Positions 55,567 to 62,878 of a stretch of DNA of 62,878 nucleotides are shown piece by piece; position 1 is the first letter of the stretch, and the number at the start of each line of letters is the position of its first letter. A program made the position numbers and the translations under genes. Source of the stretch: Rhodospirillaceae bacterium (GTDB lineage: Bacteria; Pseudomonadota; Alphaproteobacteria; Rhodospirillales; JABHCV01). The stretch covers positions 1-62,878 of the forward strand of contig JABHGV010000073.1 in NCBI GenBank assembly GCA_018671895.1, given 5' to 3'. A model generated the notes under the pieces. It did not search any database and had not been told where the DNA came from. It saw nothing but the letters and a program-made list of their open reading frames with translations.

Positions 55567-56364
55567 CTACCAAAGCTTGTACCAGGGGTCGCCCTCGACC
55601 GGCTTCACCAGTTTGCCTTCGACCAGAACATAGGCGTCTTCGTACCAGTCGCTGCCGGGGAAATTATGGCCCAGCACGGCGGCCGTTTTCTGAGCCTGTT
55701 CGGGAATCCCCAGTGCGATAAAGGCCTCGGTCAGGCGCAACAGGGCTTCCGCCACATGGGTGGTGCTCTGGAAATTATCGATCACCGCCCGAAAGCGGTT
55801 GATGGCGGCCAGATACTGTTTCTGGGTCAGATAATAACGACCAATTTCCATTTCCTTGCCCGCCAGATGGTCCAGCGTCAGGTCGCGTTTCAGCTTGGCG
55901 TCCTTGGCATATTTGCTCCTTGGAAAGCGCTTGATCAGTTCCGACAGGGTATTCATCGCCAGTTCGGTCATTTTCTGGTCGCGCGAAACTTCCGAAATCT
56001 GCTCGTAATAACACAGCGCCTTCAGGTAATAGGCGTAGGGAACATCTGAATTCGACGGGTGCAACTGGATAAAGCGGTCCAGCGAGACAACGGCGCTGTC
56101 ATAGGCATCGTCCTGATAAAAGCTGTAGGCCGCCATCAGCTGTGCCTTGGTCGCCCACGAAGAATAAGGATGCTGGCGTTCGACCTCGTCAAACATGATC
56201 GCGGCGGTATCGAATTCCCCGGCTTCAAGTTCCAGCAAGGCGTCGTTATAGAGCGTCTCGACAGGCTGCTCGACGTATTCGATCTCTGCCTCATCAAGAG
56301 TACAGGCCGCCGCCAGAAGCGCCGAGGCGGCGATAAGGGAAAGTGTGTTGGCTTTTAACGTCAT
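55567..56364 (-). CDS. bamD: outer-membrane assembly lipoprotein BamD
   Basis: BamD is the essential lipoprotein partner of BamA in beta-barrel insertion. From the ATG at 56364 the protein (265 residues) has a signal sequence with the lipobox LAAAC (Cys at about 21), and five TPR-like repeats, including TLYNDALLELEAGEFDTAAIMFDEVERQHPY-type segments such as YNDALLELEAGEFDTAA. KRFPRSKYAKDAKLKRDLT is typical. AAGAAG lies six bases before this ATG. A start ten codons upstream is possible but less like a signal. Confidence 0.94.
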   Translation of the reverse strand: MTLKANTLSLIAASALLAAACTLDEAEIEYVEQPVETLYNDALLELEAGEFDTAAIMFDEVERQHPYSSWATKAQLMAAYSFYQDDAYDSAVVSLDRFIQLHPSNSDVPYAYYLKALCYYEQISEVSRDQKMTELAMNTLSELIKRFPRSKYAKDAKLKRDLTLDHLAGKEMEIGRYYLTQKQYLAAINRFRAVIDNFQSTTHVAEALLRLTEAFIALGIPEQAQKTAAVLGHNFPGSDWYEDAYVLVEGKLVKPVEGDPWYKLW

Positions 56365-56440
56365 ACCCATCTTCTTAATCGAAAGACTCCACATGCGGGC
56401 AGACTATATCAGGGCTGGGGTTCCGGCCAAAGCCACTTTG

Positions 56441-56478
56441 TCGGCGCACTCGGTGGCGCGATCTCTGGAAATCAGACA
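56441..56478 (+). repeat. dispersed 3'-end hairpin module, copy 9 (exceptional orientation)
   Basis: Hairpin GGCGCACTCGGTGGCGC is followed by GATCTCTGGAAATCAGAC, on the plus strand. It lies between bamD and lpxC, which are both on the minus strand, so it is the only copy that does not follow a gene in its own direction. It forms an inverted pair with copy 10. Confidence 0.75.
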
Positions 56479-56532
56479 CACCTTTTGACAGGAGCTGAAT
56501 TATTAAAGAATAAAATGCCTGTAAGGATTTAG

Positions 56533-56573
56533 AGTCAGACTTCCAGAGACCTCACCCCGTAGGGTGCCATATA
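56533..56573 (-). repeat. dispersed 3'-end hairpin module, copy 10 (after lpxC)
   Basis: On the minus strand it begins about eight bases after the lpxC stop: ATATATGGCACCCTACGGGG hairpin, then GTGAGGTCTCTGGAAGTCTGAC. The stem uses GCAC-CC/GG-GTGA pairs with a TAC loop. Confidence 0.8.
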
Positions 56574-56580
56574 TGCCCGA

Positions 56581-57522
56581 TCAGGCCGTCTGGGCGATGG
56601 AATCTGCCGGACGCCAACCGGTGACTTCGTCGACATCGGCAACGTCTGCTGCCGACAGTTCCTCGTAGCACCAGGCGCTGTCGTCGGCAAACAGGGTGCG
56701 CAACAGGGTGTTGTTGGCCGCATGGCCCGTGCAGACACCCGTGAAGTGACCCAACAGCCCGCCACCGGCGAGATACAGGTCGCCAACGGCGTCCAGAACC
56801 TTGTGGCGAACGAATTCGTCGTCATAACGCAGACCGTCTTCGTTGAGAATCTTGTCACCGCTGACAACAACGGCGTTATCAAGCGAGCCGCCCTTGGCCA
56901 GACCGGCGGCCCTTAAGGCTTCGACTTCGTGCAGGAAGCCAAAGGTACGGGCGCGGGACAGTTCTTTTTTAAACGTAGTGTCGGCGGCACCGACGGAAAT
57001 CGACTGCTGCGCGACGGCGGCATTGTCAAAATTAATTTCAAAATCCATGCTCAGGCCGTTACCCGCTTCGTTCGGCAGCAGGGTCGCGGTCTTGTCACCG
57101 TCATCGACGCTGACGGCTTTCAGAACACGGATATAGCGGCGCGGCGCATCCTGTTCGACGATACCGGCGCATTCGACCAGAAAGACGAAGGGGGCGGCAC
57201 TGCCGTCCATCACCGGGACTTCCGGGCCGTTGACTTCGACAATCACGTTATCGACGCCGGAACCGGCCAAAGCCGCCATCAGGTGTTCGACGGTGGCGAT
57301 GGTAACGCCGTCGTCGTTGCCGAGCGTCGTGCACATGGTGGTTTCAACGACATTATCCCAAGTTGCCTTGATTTCAGCACCGCCACCGGCAATGTCCGTG
57401 CGCTTGAAGGTAATGCCGCTGCCCGCATCGGCCGGCAGCAGGGTCATCGTTACCTTGTCGCCGGAATGCAGGGCGACGCCGGAACAGTTGATGGAGGTCT
57501 TGAGTGTTCTTTGCTTGATCAT
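56581..57522 (-). CDS. lpxC: UDP-3-O-acyl-N-acetylglucosamine deacetylase
   Basis: LpxC is the committed zinc enzyme of lipid A synthesis. The 313 residues include [20 protein letters not shown] (with the zinc His of EHLMAAL), [20 protein letters not shown] with the second zinc His and Asp, and the catalytic His of TGHAANN. The N-terminus [18 protein letters not shown] is typical. The next gene downstream is bamD after a 216-bp gap that holds two repeat modules. Confidence 0.97.
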   Translation of the reverse strand: MIKQRTLKTSINCSGVALHSGDKVTMTLLPADAGSGITFKRTDIAGGGAEIKATWDNVVETTMCTTLGNDDGVTIATVEHLMAALAGSGVDNVIVEVNGPEVPVMDGSAAPFVFLVECAGIVEQDAPRRYIRVLKAVSVDDGDKTATLLPNEAGNGLSMDFEINFDNAAVAQQSISVGAADTTFKKELSRARTFGFLHEVEALRAAGLAKGGSLDNAVVVSGDKILNEDGLRYDDEFVRHKVLDAVGDLYLAGGGLLGHFTGVCTGHAANNTLLRTLFADDSAWCYEELSAADVADVDEVTGWRPADSIAQTA

Positions 57523-57775
57523 TGCCGCTTCTTTTTCTTTCTATGCGCTTAAATCTGCGCGAATCTTGCTAAATACTGCGTTTTCACCCGTTAACATCCG
57601 GTAAGCGCTAAATTCCGTGTAACTCCCCGAAAAGCGCTCAAAACCGGGACATCTCGATGTTGTTTTCTAGCAATCCCCGGTGTCGCGCACAAATCACTCT
57701 TTGTTACGAATTGTTACGTTGTCTCAAACGTTTAAGGGAAGTTTCCATCTGGATATGTCTTCCCTCGCCAATTAT

Positions 57776-57850
57776 GGTCTGACTTCCAGAGACTTTGCCC
57801 CGCAGGGCACCATACATGTCTGACTTCCAGAGACTTTGCCCCGCAGGACA
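57776..57850 (-). repeat. dispersed 3'-end hairpin modules, copies 11 and 12 in tandem
   Basis: On the minus strand the order is CCTGCGGGG, AAAGTCTCTGGAAGTCAGAC, then GGTGCCCTGCGGGGC, AAAGTCTCTGGAAGTCAGAC. The two units are nearly identical and about 40 bp apart, so this is a tandem duplication. They lie downstream of the ftsZ terminator and in its direction. Confidence 0.85.
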
Positions 57851-57892
57851 CAAAAAAAGAGGCCAACCCGCTCATTCTGGCGGATTGACCCC
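57850..57892 (-). terminator. ftsZ terminator
   Basis: On the minus strand GGTCAATCCGC pairs with GCGGGTTGGCC (with two G-T pairs) around an eight-base loop and is followed by TCTTTTTTTG. It lies about 80 bp after the ftsZ stop. A smaller dyad, CCTCTGG/CCAGAGG, lies between the two at about 57934-57955. Confidence 0.85.
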
Positions 57893-57969
57893 TTTTAAGG
57901 ATCACTCAATCACATATCGAAAGCCTTGGCGGCCTCTGGCTTGGCGTCCAGAGGTAGCGGCAAGCCCCC

Positions 57970-59712
57970 TTAGTTCGCCTGTCGGCGCAGGAATGCCGGA
58001 ATGTCCAGCAGGTCCTCTTCCGGTTGCGCGGGAACGACGCGGTCGCTTTCATCAAGACCACCCAGTTCTTCCACTTCCGCCGTCTCTTCGACCGGCTCTG
58101 GCATCGGGTCTGGCGTCGATGCCGCCAGCTTCAGCGAAGGTTCCGGTGTTTCGGCAACAGGCTCGATCTGTTCAGGCTGTTCCGACGAGACATTACCGAT
58201 ACCGGTGACCCGTTCGAACAGCGACAGCTTGCGGTCAGTGCTTTTGGCTTTCGGTTCCGATGCGGTTTCTGCACTGGCAGTACCGGAATCGGTACTGGAA
58301 CCATTCACCATGGCCGCAGCAGCATAAGGATCGACGGCTGCCGATTCCTCGTCGGCTTTGGCTTCGGCGGGTGCCGGCGGGATGAACGAGTCGGTCGCAT
58401 TGGTGCCGGGGCTTGCCGGAACCGCCTCGCCGGGATCGATATCGGTGCTCGGGGCGGCGATTTCTTCCGCCTCGGGCTCCGGCATTTCAGCCGCGATTTC
58501 TTCTGTCTCGATTTCGGTTTCGGCTTCCGCAGCAATTTCAGGTTCCGGTTCAGCTTCTGGGGACGGAATGCTTAAAAAGTCTTCTTCCCCTTCATCCTGT
58601 CCGGCGGTTGCCAGACCGGCGGCCTCGACAATGGTCGGGGCTTCGCTGGCGATTTCCTCGTCCGCCGGAGCAACAGTCGCCGATGCACGCGCCGGAGTGT
58701 CGATCGACAACAGGGTCGTCTTCGGTGCGGACATGGCGGCACGGTCCATGCCGGTGGCAACGATGGAAACCCTGATGCGGCCTTCTAGGCTGTCATCGAA
58801 GGTGGAGCCAAAGATGATGTAAGCGTCATCATCGACTTCCGAACGAATGCGATTGGCGGCTTCATCGGTTTCGAACAGGGTCATGTCCTGTCCACCGGTG
58901 ATGTTGATCAGAACACCCTTGGCACCGGCCATGGAGGTATCGTCGAGCAGAGGATTGGCAATTGCCGCTTCCGCCGCATCAAGCGCCCGGCGTTCGCCGT
59001 CGGCTTCGCCGGTTCCCATCATCGCCTTGCCCATTTCGGTCATCACCGAACGGATGTCGGCGAAATCCAGATTAATCAAGCCCGGCATCACCATCAGGTC
59101 GGTCACCCCGCGAACGCCCGAATACAGGACCTGATCGGCCATGTTGAAGGCATCGGCAAATGTGGTTTGTTCGTTGGCGATACGGAACAGGTTCTGGTTC
59201 GGAATGACGATCAGGGTATCGACGAACTGTTCCAGATCCTCGATGCCGTTTTCTGCCAGCTTCATGCGGTGGGCACCTTCGAACTGGAACGGCTTGGTGA
59301 CAACACCAACCGTCAGGATGCCGCGTTCCTTCGCCTTTTTCGCGATCACGGGTGCGGCACCAGTACCGGTGCCACCGCCCATACCGGCGGCGATGAACAG
59401 CATGTTGGATTCATCGAGTCCGGTTTCGATTTCAGCCAGAGTTTCTTCCGCCGCCTGACGACCGATTTCCGGATGCGATCCGGCGCCCAGTCCTTGCGTG
59501 ACGCTGGCACCCAACTGGATACGACGATCGGATTTGGAATTCGACAATGCCTGGGCGTCGGTATTGGCGACCAGGAACTCAACCCCCTCGAGGTTTCTGT
59601 CGATCATGTTGTTGACCGCGTTGCCACCGGCTCCGCCGACGCCAATAACGGTGATCCGGGGCTTCAGCTCCGGTGTCTTAGGGTCTTTTGGTATACTCAG
59701 GTTAATGCTCAT
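57970..59712 (-). CDS. ftsZ: cell division protein FtsZ
   Basis: This is the tubulin-like GTPase of the division ring. The GTPase core (residues 17-315) has [18 protein letters not shown], the signature GGGTGTG (112-118) and the T7-loop region [15 protein letters not shown]. It is followed by an unusually long acidic linker (about 330-565, rich in Glu, Pro, Ala) and the C-terminal peptide [12 protein letters not shown] that binds FtsA. At 580 residues it is longer than E. coli FtsZ (383), as in many alphaproteobacteria. GGAGG precedes the ATG. It ends in an intrinsic terminator. Confidence 0.97.
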   Translation of the reverse strand: MSINLSIPKDPKTPELKPRITVIGVGGAGGNAVNNMIDRNLEGVEFLVANTDAQALSNSKSDRRIQLGASVTQGLGAGSHPEIGRQAAEETLAEIETGLDESNMLFIAAGMGGGTGTGAAPVIAKKAKERGILTVGVVTKPFQFEGAHRMKLAENGIEDLEQFVDTLIVIPNQNLFRIANEQTTFADAFNMADQVLYSGVRGVTDLMVMPGLINLDFADIRSVMTEMGKAMMGTGEADGERRALDAAEAAIANPLLDDTSMAGAKGVLINITGGQDMTLFETDEAANRIRSEVDDDAYIIFGSTFDDSLEGRIRVSIVATGMDRAAMSAPKTTLLSIDTPARASATVAPADEEIASEAPTIVEAAGLATAGQDEGEEDFLSIPSPEAEPEPEIAAEAETEIETEEIAAEMPEPEAEEIAAPSTDIDPGEAVPASPGTNATDSFIPPAPAEAKADEESAAVDPYAAAAMVNGSSTDSGTASAETASEPKAKSTDRKLSLFERVTGIGNVSSEQPEQIEPVAETPEPSLKLAASTPDPMPEPVEETAEVEELGGLDESDRVVPAQPEEDLLDIPAFLRRQAN

Positions 59713-59829
59713 AATAAGCCTCCGTACTTATACGTAATTGTGTGAGTGATTGCCAAGATTGTGTCGTGTCTTCGGTGAGGCGGTTGTGTTTCCACCCCTT
59801 GTTGACGCCGTCATTCTGAGAGCGCTCAT

Positions 59830-61119
59830 TTAAAAATTCTCCCTTAACCATTGGCCCAGCCTTGCGAACCGCCCACCGGGATTCTGGTTCGGGCGGTAGG
59901 CGCTTTTCGACGCCTCGGCCGGGTTGTTGAATGCGAATTGCAGCAGGCCGGTACAGGCCGAAAAGGCAGGGCCGCTGACCGCTTCGGCAAGGCCAGGCAG
60001 CGGCTTTGGTTTGCCCAGCCGGACCTGTTTGTCGAGCAGCGTCGCCGCCAGTTCACGTGCACCGGGCAGTTGACTGGCACCACCGGTCAGCACGATGCGG
60101 CGACCTGATACCTTGTCGAAATTGGCTTGTTCTAGACGCGCCCGAACCATCTCGAAGGTTTCCTCTATACGTGGGCGGATGATGCCGACCAGCACCGAGC
60201 GGGGCACCTGATTGGTCTCGCCGCTTTCTTCTTCGCCGATCAGCGGCACCTTGATTACCTCGCGATCATCGGATGGCGACGGGATGGCGCTGCCATAAAG
60301 CGTTTTCAGGCGTTCCGCGTCGACCAGCGGGGCCGACAGGCCGCGCGCGATATCGTTGGTGACGTGTGCGCCGCCAACGGGAATTGAATCGATATGGATC
60401 AGCTCGCCATCGAAGAACACGGCGATGGATGTCGTGCCGCCGCCCATGTCGAGGCAAGTGACGCCAAGGCTGGTTTCGTCTTCGACCAGGGTTGCCAGCG
60501 CCGATGCGTACGGTGTGACGACCTTGTCGGCGACATGCAGGTGGCAGCGTGAAACGGCAGTTTCCAGATTCATCAACGGCGCATCGGCAGCCGTGACCAT
60601 GTGCATGTTAACGCCCAGGTCCTTGCCCCTGAGGCCGCGCGGGTCGCGCACACCCTTGTTGCCGTCGATGCTGTAGCCGACCGGAATGGTGTGCAGCAGC
60701 TGGCGATCTTGTAATTCGCTGTCGGGCAGACCGTCAATATCGAGGACGCGCCTGAGATCGTTGTCGGTGACCTCGTGCCCAGCGATGGAAACGTTGCTGG
60801 CAATCAGGCGCGAGCGCGGTTCGCCGCAACTGACATTGACCGTGATTTCACGGATGTTCTCGCCAGCCATCTGCTCGGCCGCCTCGACGGTGGAACGGAT
60901 ACCCGCTTCGGCTCTTTCCATGTCGATGATGGTCCCGGATTTGACGCCACCCGATACATGATGGCCGATGCCGACGACTTCCATCTCTGCCTCGCCGCCC
61001 GGTTTGGCGATCAGGCAGCAGACCTTGGTCGTGCCGATATCAAGCGCCGCCACCAGACCCGGAAGGGGCTTGTTGGTGGTGGTCGACGAGACCTTGTTCG
61101 GGGTTTTCGTTGTATCCAT
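59830..61119 (-). CDS. ftsA: cell division protein FtsA
   Basis: This actin-like ATPase of 429 residues tethers FtsZ to the inner membrane. It has LVAALDIGTTKVCCLIA (phosphate 1), the FtsA-specific 1C domain with VNVSCGEPRSRLI, GVTCLDMGGGTTSIAVFFDG (phosphate 2) and VLTGGASQLPGA (adenosine). The C-terminal ARLGQWLRENF is the amphipathic membrane-targeting helix. It starts five bases after ftsQ. Confidence 0.97.
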   Translation of the reverse strand: MDTTKTPNKVSSTTTNKPLPGLVAALDIGTTKVCCLIAKPGGEAEMEVVGIGHHVSGGVKSGTIIDMERAEAGIRSTVEAAEQMAGENIREITVNVSCGEPRSRLIASNVSIAGHEVTDNDLRRVLDIDGLPDSELQDRQLLHTIPVGYSIDGNKGVRDPRGLRGKDLGVNMHMVTAADAPLMNLETAVSRCHLHVADKVVTPYASALATLVEDETSLGVTCLDMGGGTTSIAVFFDGELIHIDSIPVGGAHVTNDIARGLSAPLVDAERLKTLYGSAIPSPSDDREVIKVPLIGEEESGETNQVPRSVLVGIIRPRIEETFEMVRARLEQANFDKVSGRRIVLTGGASQLPGARELAATLLDKQVRLGKPKPLPGLAEAVSGPAFSACTGLLQFAFNNPAEASKSAYRPNQNPGGRFARLGQWLRENF

Positions 61120-61124
61120 GGCGC

Positions 61125-61982
61125 TTAGGTTTCCTGCCCCTTGCTGATGTACTGCGGCTTTGAATTGTTATCGCGTTTGACGATCAGGCGATCGGGCAGC
61201 CTGAGGTCCAGCACCCTGACATCGCGGCTGAGCACACCGTGCCGGGCGTCGTATTCGGCCAGCCGGGTCCACGCATCGGCGGCGCCCTCGGCAGGCAACC
61301 GCACATCGATGTTGCCCTTCAGGCGCACATTCCAGCGTCGAGCACCGACCCGGAATGCGGATTCAACCCGGTCCATCAGTTTCGGCTGGGTTTGCAGGAT
61401 ATCGAGCAGGTTGGCAGCGTTTTCAGGCGCATCCTCGCCGACCACCACCAACAGGTCCGAGAACCTCTCGATGCCTTCGCTGAGGATTACCTCGCCGTCG
61501 CGGTCGATAAGCTGAAAACGCCCCTTGTCCTGCCACAGGGCCAGCGGCATGCGTTCGACAACGCTGAGCAGGATGGTGTCGGGCAGCATCCTTTCGACCG
61601 ATGCGGTGCGCACCCAGTCCAGTCCTTCGATGCGTTTTTGCGCCGCCGCCAGTTCGAACGCCATGATCGGTGCGCCACGCGCCAGACGGACGGCTTTCAG
61701 CAAATCATCACGGGTTGTTTGATTGCGACCGATAACCAGAACGTCTTCAACGGTAAACCCGAGTCTGCCGGTAAAGGCGATCAGTTCCCATTTGGCTTTT
61801 TCCACCAACCGCTCGGCGATGCCTTCGCGTACCGACCACCAGCCACCGGCGGCCATTGATATGACGACGACAGTGGCGGCCAGGGCGATTGCCCGGCGTC
61901 CACGCCAGACGGGGATTATCCGGCGTCTCGGCTGTCCGCTTTTCGATTTCGATGCGGCTTTCTTTTTCACGCTAATACTCAT
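61125..61982 (-). CDS. ftsQ: cell division protein FtsQ
   Basis: This 285-residue bitopic protein has a basic cytoplasmic tail (KKKAASKSKSGQPRRR), one membrane helix (AIALAATVVVISMAAGGWW, about 32-50), a POTRA domain starting FTVEDVLVIGRNQTTRDDLLKAV, and the beta domain with RMPLALWQDKGRFQLIDRDG. It bridges early and late division proteins. The start codon ATG (61980-61982) is the last of four ATGAG sequences produced by a tandem repeat with ddl. Confidence 0.93.
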   Translation of the reverse strand: MSISVKKKAASKSKSGQPRRRIIPVWRGRRAIALAATVVVISMAAGGWWSVREGIAERLVEKAKWELIAFTGRLGFTVEDVLVIGRNQTTRDDLLKAVRLARGAPIMAFELAAAQKRIEGLDWVRTASVERMLPDTILLSVVERMPLALWQDKGRFQLIDRDGEVILSEGIERFSDLLVVVGEDAPENAANLLDILQTQPKLMDRVESAFRVGARRWNVRLKGNIDVRLPAEGAADAWTRLAEYDARHGVLSRDVRVLDLRLPDRLIVKRDNNSKPQYISKGQET

Positions 61983-62050
61983 GTTGCTTGCCTCGCTGCG
62001 CTCATGTTGTTTGCCTCGCTGCGCTCATGTTGTTTGCTCGCTGCGCTCAT
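61982..62050 (-). repeat. tandem repeat of the ddl/ftsQ ATGA junction
   Basis: Three units of 22, 23 and 23 bp, consensus ATGAGCGCAGCGAGGCAAAC, lie between the ddl stop and the ftsQ start. The ddl stop TGA overlaps the first ATG (ATGA). The first ATG opens a 23-codon ORF, and the second and third each open 8-codon ORFs. All end on a TGA that overlaps the next ATG or that of ftsQ. Confidence 0.88.
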
Positions 62051-62878
62051 GGATCGCACTCCGCTTGATTAACCATCCAGGTCACCAATTCTTCGAATTT
62101 GATGCCGACGTGTGCCGCCTGTTCCGGGACCAGCGATGTCGGCGTCATGCCCGGTTGGGTGTTGATTTCCAGCATCGTCAACTGATCGCCATCAAGGCGC
62201 AGGTCGGCGCGAGAGAGACCCCGACAGCCCAGTGTCTGGTGGGCCAGCACCGACAGACGCAAGGCTTCGTCGTAAATTTCAGAATCAATCTCGGCGGGCA
62301 GCACATGTATGGAACCGCCGTCTGTGTACTTGGCCGCGTAGTCATAGAAGCCGGCACCGGTTTTAATCTCGGTCACGGCCAATGGTTTTCCGCCCATCAC
62401 CGTGACCGTCAGTTCGCGCCCGGGTATGAATTTTTCGACCATTACCGTGTCGCCATAGGGCCAGCTGTCTTCGCTCAGCTCGTCGGCATTGGCATCGACG
62501 CCGACAATGTGGACACCGACGCTGGAGCCTTCGTTGCTCGGCTTGATCACATATGGACGTTCCATCACGTCGCCGGCCAGAACGTCGTCGCGCGATGCAA
62601 TAATATGCGGGGCGACGGGAATTCCGGCGGTCGCGAACATGCTCTTGGCCATCGGCTTGTCCATCGCCATGGCCGACGCCAGCAGGCCGGAATGGGTGTA
62701 GGGAATATTCAGGATATCGAGCAGCCCTTGCACGCAGCCGTCTTCGCCGAAACGGCCATGCAGGGCGTTGAACACTGCGTCGGGCTTCGGATACAGGCGG
62801 GTCAACAGCGCCCCCATGTCGCGTTGAACATCGATTGGGGTGACCGTGTATCCAGCCGTTTTTAAAGCGTTGGAGACA
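62047..62878 (-). CDS. ddl: D-alanine--D-alanine ligase, 5' end cut by window edge
   Basis: This ATP-grasp ligase makes D-Ala-D-Ala for peptidoglycan. The visible 276 or so residues open in frame at the window's right edge with NALKTAGYTVTPIDVQRD, followed by VFNALHGRFGEDG, PYTHSGLLASAMAMDK, KPSNEGSSVGVHIV, EKFIPGRELTVTVM and LEINTQPGMTPTSLVPEQA, all hallmark Ddl segments. The first tens of residues are missing. Its stop overlaps the first ATG of the tandem repeat that leads into ftsQ. Confidence 0.94.
   Translation of the reverse strand, partial: VSNALKTAGYTVTPIDVQRDMGALLTRLYPKPDAVFNALHGRFGEDGCVQGLLDILNIPYTHSGLLASAMAMDKPMAKSMFATAGIPVAPHIIASRDDVLAGDVMERPYVIKPSNEGSSVGVHIVGVDANADELSEDSWPYGDTVMVEKFIPGRELTVTVMGGKPLAVTEIKTGAGFYDYAAKYTDGGSIHVLPAEIDSEIYDEALRLSVLAHQTLGCRGLSRADLRLDGDQLTMLEINTQPGMTPTSLVPEQAAHVGIKFEELVTWMVNQAECDP

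Larger units (their letters stand above)
57523..57969. promoter_or_regulatory. ftsZ-lpxC intergenic region
   Basis: The 447-bp gap contains, from ftsZ leftwards, the ftsZ terminator, two copies of the dispersed module and then the probable lpxC promoter region (57523-57770). In the latter, TTGTTACG occurs twice in TTGTTACGAATTGTTACG, and a GANTC site (GAATC near 57561) could be methylated by CcrM. No CtrA pair (TTAA-N7-TTAA) was clear. No gene is seen. Confidence 0.45.

Noticed and set aside
61723-62865. Plus-strand ORF of 380 codons opposite ftsQ and ddl
   Set aside because: Complement of two clear division/cell-wall genes, no recognisable domain.

Overview
The window is a chromosomal segment of an alphaproteobacterium, most likely a member of the Rhodospirillales or a close relative. 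The reasons are the split F1Fo operon of the alphaproteobacterial type (atpI-B-E-F'-F without the F1 genes), an FtsZ of 580 residues with a long acidic linker, the order ddl-ftsQ-ftsA-ftsZ-lpxC-bamD-recN-ligA, the mutY/DciA-like/dsbA-like/smc block, and glyQ-glyS-ppdK. Genus cannot be fixed by eye. No prophage, CRISPR array, plasmid gene or complete insertion sequence was seen, so most of the window is core genome with a few accessory patches.

Layout. 1-263: tRNA-Met(CAT) with a hairpin behind it. 320-3239 (minus): lipoprotein, AcuI-type acrylyl-CoA reductase, dihydroorotase, small membrane protein. 3403-9232 (minus): a five-gene surface-glycan operon (GT9, GT2, two GT4, an AsnB-type amidotransferase) interrupted by a 270-bp MITE. 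9430-10981 (plus): YgfZ-type protein and a methyltransferase. 11180-16791 (minus): glyQ, glyS, ppdK. 16902-18147 (minus): DUF2007, TrmN6-type methyltransferase, small zinc-ribbon membrane protein. 18243-21262 (plus): polyprenyl diphosphate synthase, tRNA-Pro(CGG), a histidine kinase and a receiver protein. 21301-25957: two sensor kinases facing an OmpR-type regulator. 26059-28606 (plus): two glycosyltransferases. 28688-30254: small basic protein, MTA/SAH nucleosidase, receiver protein. 30609-33292 (plus): porin, a 53-residue lipoprotein, a DctP-like binding protein. 33289-39825 (minus): RpiR regulator, class III aminotransferase, TAXI-TRAP binding protein, fused TRAP permease, universal stress protein. 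40036-42316: apt, an HPt protein and a LuxO-like sigma-54 activator. 42355-48143: mutY, DciA-like gene, dsbA-like gene, smc. 48374-51779 (plus): Fo genes and a PhyH-family dioxygenase. 51793-62878 (minus): ligA, recN, bamD, lpxC, ftsZ, ftsA, ftsQ, ddl (5' end cut by the window edge).

The most unusual features are at nucleotide level. (1) At least twelve copies of a roughly 40-base intergenic module sit downstream of genes. Each has a short GC-rich hairpin with covarying stem pairs followed by TCTGGAAGTC, and eleven of twelve are in the sense orientation of the gene they follow. (2) A MITE has split a GT2 gene from its downstream GT4. Removing it restores GGAGGATTAGATGAGC, so the element kept the upstream stop codon and moved the downstream Shine-Dalgarno about 270 bp away. 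(3) The ddl/ftsQ ATGA junction is amplified into three tandem 22-23 bp units that form a chain of mini-ORFs. (4) An HPt protein and a LuxO-like activator lie next to each other and resemble the Vibrio LuxU-LuxO phosphorelay.

The genes mostly act in standard pathways: envelope and division (LpxC, BamD, Fts, glycan cluster, Ddl), chromosome maintenance (SMC, LigA, RecN, MutY), energy (Fo, PPDK), translation (GlyQS, tRNAs) and solute uptake (porin, TRAP systems). The TAXI-TRAP cluster reads as a self-contained catabolic unit in which a regulator, transporter, aminotransferase and UspA-type protein handle one amino compound.
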